Source of the DNA: CAYPOY01 sp964412395
Lineage (GTDB): Bacteria; Chloroflexota; Anaerolineae; B4-G1
Assembly: GCA_964412395.1 (NCBI GenBank)
Contig: CAYPOY010000178.1
Location: 1-10,349, forward strand
Length of the DNA stretch: 10,349 bases
Direction of reading: 5' to 3'
Made by a program: the position numbers and the translations under genes. Positions 6,328-10,349 of the stretch are shown one piece after another. Numbering within the stretch: position 1 is the first letter of the stretch; every line of letters begins with the position of its first letter. The notes beneath the pieces were generated by a model, which worked only from the letters and a program-made list of their open reading frames with translations, did not search any database and had not been told where the DNA came from.

Positions 6328-6366
6328 ATCAATGAATCAATGAATCAATGAACCAATGAACAATGA
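6328..6366 (+). repeat. Octamer tandem repeat at the tsaD-NUDIX junction
   Basis: Three exact copies of ATCAATGA (6328-6351) are followed by ACCAATGA and a 7-base ACAATGA. ATG codons therefore recur at 6332, 6340, 6348, 6356 and 6363. The first three each open a tiny frame Met-Asn-Gln-stop whose TGA overlaps the next ATG; the chain ends at the NUDIX start (6356). No normal ribosome site precedes that start. Similar words lie at the selA start (1310-1324). This resembles a short tandemly repeated sequence that has expanded by slippage; a role in coupling is inference. Confidence 0.85.
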
Positions 6367-6811
6367 ACAAATCCGGCCACTGGCGCTGGGCGTCGTGTGG
6401 CGTGGCGACGATATTCTGGTCTTCGAGGGATACGACCACGTCAAAGGCGAGACTTTCTACCGGCCGCTGGGCGGCGGCATTGAGTTCGGAGAGCGCAGCC
6501 AGGAGGCGGTTCGGCGCGAATTCCGCGAGGAACTGGGCGTCGAACTCGTCGGCGTGCGTTACCTGGCCACCGTAGAGAACATCTTCATTTGCAACGGTCA
6601 GCGCGGCCACGAGATTGTCCTGCTCTACGAGGCAACCCTGGCCGACTCGTCCCTCTACGAACGAGAGATCTTTACGGTGCACGAGGAGGGCGAACTCCTG
6701 ACGGCACGTTGGATGGAGTTGTGCGCGTTTCAGGCGGACGGCCCTCCGCTGTACCCGGATGGCCTGTTGGAACTACTGATGGATAAGGACATCAAGGACA
6801 CAACACGATGA
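6356..6811 (+). CDS. NUDIX hydrolase
   Basis: NUDIX enzymes cleave nucleoside diphosphates linked to another group, often as housekeeping pyrophosphatases. In this 151-residue cytosolic protein the full Nudix box is seen at residues 40-62: G40, E46, R54-E55, E58-E59 and G61, with the exact spacing of the family signature and the sequence GGGIEFGERSQEAVRREFRE. The beta strand before it (ALGVVWRGDDILVFEG) and a C-terminal strand-helix region complete a minimal NUDIX fold. The start lies inside the octamer repeat and has no Shine-Dalgarno; ATG 6363 is in another frame. The stop overlaps the next ATG (ATGA), so it is coupled to the SppA gene. The substrate cannot be told from the sequence. Confidence 0.92.
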   Translation: MNNEQIRPLALGVVWRGDDILVFEGYDHVKGETFYRPLGGGIEFGERSQEAVRREFREELGVELVGVRYLATVENIFICNGQRGHEIVLLYEATLADSSLYEREIFTVHEEGELLTARWMELCAFQADGPPLYPDGLLELLMDKDIKDTTR

Positions 6812-8550
6812 GACCACGTGACCTCCCGCGCAACTTTGCACTGACAACCCGCAACTTCCTGCGCTCCCTGCGCCGCAAGGGGCTCGATTGTGTCGTCTTG
6901 TCCATCCGCGGCTCCTACCCGGAATGGAAGCCCCGGCGTGACCCATTACCCTTCCCTTTCAATCGACTGCTGCCCTTCACCCCCGAGGTCAGCCTGGAGG
7001 ACGTGCGGGCGATAATGGAGATGATCGGCGACGACCGGCGCGTCCAGGGCATGGTGCTGCGCTTCGACGCGCTCCAGGCCGGGCCGTCTACGCTCTACAG
7101 CCTGCACCGTATGCTGCTCGACCTGCGTACCAAGGGAAAGCGGCTGGTCGCCTGGCTGCCCACCGCCGGCACCTGGGACTATTACCTGGCCTCGGCCTGC
7201 GACGAGATCATCCTGCCCCCATCCGGCCGTCTCTTCGCGCTAGGCCTGCGGGCTGAACCGGTGTTCCTCAAGGATACTCTGGCGCTGGCGGGGGTGGAGG
7301 CCGACCTCGAGGCCATCGCCGAGTACAAGGTTTCGCCCGATACCTTCCGCCGCTCGACGATGAGCGAGCCGCACCGGGAGATGCTGAACACCATCCTCGA
7401 CTCCTACTTCGACGAAATCGTCGCCACCGTCGCCGATGGACGCGGGCTCGACGCGGCGCGGGTGCGTGCACTGATTGACGCGATGCCGCTCACGGCCGCC
7501 GAGGCGGTCGAGACAGGACTGGCCGACGCGGTGCTCTACGAGGACGAGTTGGCCGCGCATTTCCCCGTCGCTGCGGGTGGAGAGAAGGGGAACGGCGAAA
7601 GCCCGGCCACGTTGTGCACTTGGCGGGAGGCCGCCCGCTGGCTCCGCAAGCCGGTCAAGTGGACCACGCGCACTTGTCTCGGCGTGGTGTCGCTGGAAGG
7701 GCTCATCGTGCCGGGCCGCAGCCACCGCGTCCCCGCGCCCATGCCTGTGCCGATTCCCTACGTCGAGGCGCAGGCTGGAGCAGAGACGATCGTGCAGGCG
7801 CTGCGCCGCGCCGAGGCCGATGATCACATCGCGGCGGTCATCTTCCACGTCGAAACGCCCGGCGGTTCGGCAATCGCCTCCGACCTGATCTGCCGCGAGG
7901 TACGCCGGCTGCGGGAGCGCAAACCGGTGGTCGTGCTGATGGGGGGACAGGCCACCTCGGGCGGCTACTGCGTCTCGGCGCTGGCCAACCGCATCATCGC
8001 TCGCCCAACCACGCTGACTGGATCCATCGGCATCTGGGGCGGCAAGTTTGTCTTCGCAGGCCTGTACGAAAAACTGGGGGTCGGTCGCGAGGCGGTGCAG
8101 CGAGGCGCGATGGCTGGTCTCTACTCCGAGATGACCCCTTTCAGCGATGAGGAGCGTGCCCGCGTGCGCCGTGACCTGGGCGAAGCCTACGCCCGTTTCA
8201 AGGCACACGTGGCCGAAGGGCGCGGGATGACGGAGGAACACGTGGAGGAGATCGCGCGCGGGCGGGTGTGGACCGGCGCTCAGGCACGCGAGATCGGGCT
8301 GGTGGATGAATTGGGCGACTTCGGGACGGCACTGGCGATGGCCAAAGAGTTAGCCGGCCTCGAGCCAGAGCGGGAGTACACGGTAGTGCAGGTGCCTCCG
8401 CCCCGGCACGAACTGCTCCCACTTCCCTTCCCCCTCGCAGGGGGAAGGGCCAGGGGTAGGGGTCTGGGACCGCTGCTTGACATACTGCAGAGCCTGGCTC
8501 GCGAGCGGGTGTGGGCACTGGCCCCGTGGATAGTACGGATGCGGGGATAG
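6808..8550 (+). CDS. sppA: Tandem-domain SppA-type protease, no membrane anchor visible
   Basis: SppA-type Ser/Lys proteases degrade leftover signal peptides and small membrane fragments. This 580-residue protein has the two-domain form (E. coli SppA is 618): domain one about 27-245, domain two about 285-510. The catalytic dyad is split as in E. coli: lysine K174 in AEYKVSPDTF (E. coli K209) and serine S384 in GGQATSGGYCVSALANRI (E. coli S409). Other blocks are HVETPGGSAIASDLI, TTLTGSIGIWGGKF and GRVWTGAQAREIGLVDELG. Unlike E. coli SppA, the N-terminus is basic and shows no hydrophobic anchor, so the protein may be cytosolic or peripheral. A GC-rich palindrome (8425-8449) inserts Pro/Gly/Arg-rich residues before the C-terminal helix. 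ATG 6808 overlaps the NUDIX stop. Confidence 0.9.
   Translation: MRPRDLPRNFALTTRNFLRSLRRKGLDCVVLSIRGSYPEWKPRRDPLPFPFNRLLPFTPEVSLEDVRAIMEMIGDDRRVQGMVLRFDALQAGPSTLYSLHRMLLDLRTKGKRLVAWLPTAGTWDYYLASACDEIILPPSGRLFALGLRAEPVFLKDTLALAGVEADLEAIAEYKVSPDTFRRSTMSEPHREMLNTILDSYFDEIVATVADGRGLDAARVRALIDAMPLTAAEAVETGLADAVLYEDELAAHFPVAAGGEKGNGESPATLCTWREAARWLRKPVKWTTRTCLGVVSLEGLIVPGRSHRVPAPMPVPIPYVEAQAGAETIVQALRRAEADDHIAAVIFHVETPGGSAIASDLICREVRRLRERKPVVVLMGGQATSGGYCVSALANRIIARPTTLTGSIGIWGGKFVFAGLYEKLGVGREAVQRGAMAGLYSEMTPFSDEERARVRRDLGEAYARFKAHVAEGRGMTEEHVEEIARGRVWTGAQAREIGLVDELGDFGTALAMAKELAGLEPEREYTVVQVPPPRHELLPLPFPLAGGRARGRGLGPLLDILQSLARERVWALAPWIVRMRG
8425..8449 (+). repeat. Palindromic REP-like element inside sppA
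   Basis: A perfect 11-base inverted repeat, CCCTTCCCCCT (8425-8435) and AGGGGGAAGGG (8439-8449), surrounds the loop CGC. It is followed by a G-rich stretch (CAGGGGTAGGGGT, 8451-8463). The composition and layout resemble dispersed GC-rich palindromes of bacterial genomes that can sit inside genes in frame. Here it encodes LPFPLAGGRARGRGLGP, a low-complexity stretch after the catalytic core of SppA. Whether it recurs elsewhere in the genome cannot be seen. As mRNA it would form a stable hairpin, but it has no U tract. Confidence 0.72.
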
Positions 8551-8575
8551 GCCAGAAACAAGAGGGGGTTGTCCG

Positions 8576-9802
8576 ATGAGTGAAACAGTCCACCGTTGGA
8601 GCACTTCCACCAAGCGCACCGTCGTCCTGATCATCCTGGTACTGCTGGCGCTAGTGATCTACCGCTTTCGCGCCGTCATTTCGCCGCTGGTGATCGCGCT
8701 TCTGCTGGCTTTCATCCTCAACCCCATCGTTGACTTCCTTACTGACCATCTTCACCTTCCACGCGGGTTAACCACGACGCTCGTTTTCCTCGTCCTGATC
8801 CTGGCGGGGCTGGGAGTGATGGTCGCGCCTGTGACGGCAGTCCCCAGCATCCAGCGGGCCGTGCGTTCCGTGCAGATTGACGTTAACCGTATCATCGCCG
8901 ACATCGGCGCCTTCTTTGAGCAGCCTGTGGAAATCCTGGGTTACCCCCTGGACCTGAGCGACGTGTACGAGGAACTGAGCGCGATGTTGACCCGCTTCGT
9001 GGGATCGGTCGCGCAGGGAACCCTCGACATCGCGTTCGGCATCGCCTCGGGAGCTTTCTGGTTGATTTTCATTCTGATGGCCGCCTTTTATATGGTCAAG
9101 GACGCCGACCGCATTATTGAGCAATTGGACGATCTGGCTCCCCCAGGCTACCGCGACGACATCGTGCGCTTGCGCCAGCAGATCACAGAGGCGTGGAACG
9201 CCTTCCTGCGTGGCCAGCTACTGCTGGGCCTGGCACTGGCAGTCATCACAACCGTGGCATGCCTGGCCGTCGGTCTCCCCTACGCGGGGGTGCTGGGGTT
9301 GCTCGCGGGAGTGATGGAGTTCGTGCCCAGCATTGGCCCATTCATAGCGGCGATACCAGCAGTACTGCTGGCCCTGTTCCAGGGTTCCAGTTTCCTGCTG
9401 TTAAGCAACTTCTGGTTCGCAGTGCTGGTCGCTGGGCTGTACATCGTGATCCAACAGATCGAGGGAAACCTGCTCCTGCCCCGTATCCTGGGCCGCAGCC
9501 TTAACCTGCATCCGCTGCTGGTACTGGTTGGCATCATCGTCGGCGGTAGTCTGGCCGGTATCCTGGGAATGTTGCTCGCCGCCCCGGTTCTTGCGACTTT
9601 GCGTATTATGAGCTACTATGTCTTCTGTCGCCTCTACGACCGCGACCCCTTCGCCGAGCCGGAGGAAGAAGTGATGCCACCCAAACCGAGGTTGCTCAAG
9701 CGAGCAGGCGAAGCGGCCCTGGACCTGCTGCAGGAGAAAATAGAACAGAAGACGGAACAGGATGTCGAGAGTTCGGGTTCAACCGGCGCGGGCGGCGGAT
9801 AA
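8576..9802 (+). CDS. AI-2E family transporter (permease)
   Basis: This 408-residue polytopic inner-membrane protein belongs to the AI-2E (autoinducer-2 exporter/TqsA/PerM-like) family; members include AI-2 exporters and Na+/H+ antiporters, and the substrate here is unknown. Likely membrane helices lie at about 14-30, 35-55, 66-89, 153-175, 214-234, 237-265, 272-294 and 311-345, with a soluble stretch (about 90-150) between helices three and four. The family motifs MEFVPSIGPFIAAIPA (247-262), QQIEGNLLLPRILGRSLNLH (293-312) and GMLLAAPVLA are present. A charged tail of about 60 residues, ending in Gly/Ser, follows. GAGGGGG at 8562-8568 lies seven bases before ATG 8576. The GNAT gene starts inside its last codons, in another frame. 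Confidence 0.93.
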   Translation: MSETVHRWSTSTKRTVVLIILVLLALVIYRFRAVISPLVIALLLAFILNPIVDFLTDHLHLPRGLTTTLVFLVLILAGLGVMVAPVTAVPSIQRAVRSVQIDVNRIIADIGAFFEQPVEILGYPLDLSDVYEELSAMLTRFVGSVAQGTLDIAFGIASGAFWLIFILMAAFYMVKDADRIIEQLDDLAPPGYRDDIVRLRQQITEAWNAFLRGQLLLGLALAVITTVACLAVGLPYAGVLGLLAGVMEFVPSIGPFIAAIPAVLLALFQGSSFLLLSNFWFAVLVAGLYIVIQQIEGNLLLPRILGRSLNLHPLLVLVGIIVGGSLAGILGMLLAAPVLATLRIMSYYVFCRLYDRDPFAEPEEEVMPPKPRLLKRAGEAALDLLQEKIEQKTEQDVESSGSTGAGGG

Positions 9803-10325
9803 GCCCGCCGTCGAGGCCATCTGCGCCCAGATTTGGGAGGGCAATGATTACATCCCCGATGTATGGGATAACTGGCTGGCCGATCCCCACGGCGAATTGG
9901 TCGTGGCCGAGTTGAGGGGCCAGGTCGTGGGATTCGCCAAACTCAGCCGCCTGACCGACAATGAATGGTGGCTAGAAGGACTACGAGTGGACGAGGCTCA
10001 TCGGCGATGTGGAATCGGCGGGCGGTTACAAGCCCACCTGGTCGAAAAGGCATACCGGGTCGGGCGGGGCACGCTGCGCTTGGGGACTCACTCCCTCAAC
10101 GAGCCAATCCACTGCATCGCTGCCCGCGACGGTTTCCGCCACGTAGCCACCTACCACCGCTACCGGGCCGATCCGCTCCCGGCTGCCGGCGCGCCCCCTC
10201 TACGCCAGTTGACCGAGGCGGACCTGCCAGCGGCATGGGCGCTGGTCAACGACTCCCCTCGCTACCAGGCCGCCGGTGGCCTGTACGAAGACTTTTGGGT
10301 CTCCTTGAATTGTTGGGAAACTTGA
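9762..10325 (+). CDS. GNAT family N-acetyltransferase, apparently interrupted at the 3' end
   Basis: GNAT enzymes transfer an acetyl group from acetyl-CoA to an amine; the substrate is not predictable here. Residues 1-138 form a complete GNAT domain: start VRVQPARAADKPAVEAI, strand ELVVAELRGQVVGFAKL, then the acetyl-CoA motif RRCGIGGRL (81-89), and ARDGFRHVATYHRYRAD at the end. Residues 145-178 (PLRQLTEADLPAAWALVNDS, then YQAAGGLYEDFW) start what looks like a second GNAT-like or substrate domain. After the Trp codon at 10295-10297 the sequence changes to VSLNCWET and stops, so the protein is probably truncated from a longer two-part form. ATG 9762 lies inside the permease gene (41-base overlap), but the N-terminus fits the family, so the overlap is probably real. 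No good ribosome site is seen. Confidence 0.82.
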   Translation: MSRVRVQPARAADKPAVEAICAQIWEGNDYIPDVWDNWLADPHGELVVAELRGQVVGFAKLSRLTDNEWWLEGLRVDEAHRRCGIGGRLQAHLVEKAYRVGRGTLRLGTHSLNEPIHCIAARDGFRHVATYHRYRADPLPAAGAPPLRQLTEADLPAAWALVNDSPRYQAAGGLYEDFWVSLNCWET

Positions 10326-10349
10326 CAAAAATGCACCTCCCAGGCAAAG
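10298..10349. other. AT-richer foreign-looking edge interrupting the GNAT gene
   Basis: From about 10298 the sequence is AT-richer than the neighbourhood and no longer matches the expected GNAT continuation. It carries TTGACA (10322-10327), a perfect -35 hexamer, and a run of A. This is what an insertion-sequence or other mobile-element end would look like, but no inverted repeat pair, transposase or target duplication can be seen in 52 bases. An assembly edge is the main alternative. Confidence 0.35.

Noticed and set aside
6328..6366. CRISPR array
   Set aside because: The units are 8 bases, directly adjacent and without spacers.
7240..8241. 333-aa minus-strand open frame
   Set aside because: Antisense shadow of sppA, with His/Arg-rich composition typical of reverse frames in GC-rich genes.
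8425..8449. Intrinsic terminator at the GC-rich hairpin
   Set aside because: No U tract follows, and it lies inside an intact coding frame.

Overview
The window is a densely packed, GC-rich bacterial chromosome segment of mostly housekeeping genes joined head to tail, often by 4-base ATGA overlaps. The gene mix is an orphan selA, tsaD, a tandem-domain SppA, an AI-2E-type permease and HicB/MazF-type antitoxin and toxin debris. The start sites contain CAATGAA-type short repeats and the proteins look free-living bacterial. Together these suggest an uncultured Chloroflexota-like genome (inference only; no rRNA or other marker is present).

Left end (1-1300): a leftward pair made of a small three-helix membrane protein with a repetitive Glu-rich tail, overlapped by queA (queuosine synthesis, GTG start, running off the window). 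The pair is driven by a textbook promoter, TTGACA-N17-TATAAT. Back to back with it, a second TATAAT promoter drives the rightward genes.

Middle (1300-5280): selA (Sec-tRNA synthesis) is followed by two broken toxin-antitoxin remnants. A hicB-like antitoxin relic with a frameshift and a stop overlaps the selA stop. A mazF-like toxin relic with most of its middle deleted sits just before tsaD, behind a small putative antitoxin gene. Between the relics lie an unrecognised protein with an AbrB-like N-terminus, a 76-aa unknown partner overlapping it, and an intact M24 metallopeptidase with all five metal ligands.

Right (5280-10349): tsaD (t6A synthesis), a NUDIX hydrolase starting inside an octamer tandem repeat, a double-domain SppA-type Ser/Lys protease carrying an in-frame palindromic repeat, an AI-2E-type permease, and a GNAT acetyltransferase. 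The GNAT frame overlaps the permease by 41 bases and appears to be interrupted near the window end, where the sequence abruptly turns AT-richer.

queA, selA and tsaD all act on tRNA, but they sit on two transcription units and nothing shows that they are co-regulated. I found no rRNA, tRNA, CRISPR array, complete insertion sequence or convincing intrinsic terminator. The more unusual content is the two decayed toxin-antitoxin units around the M24 gene, the unknown AbrB-like/76-aa pair, and the small repeats at gene starts and inside sppA.
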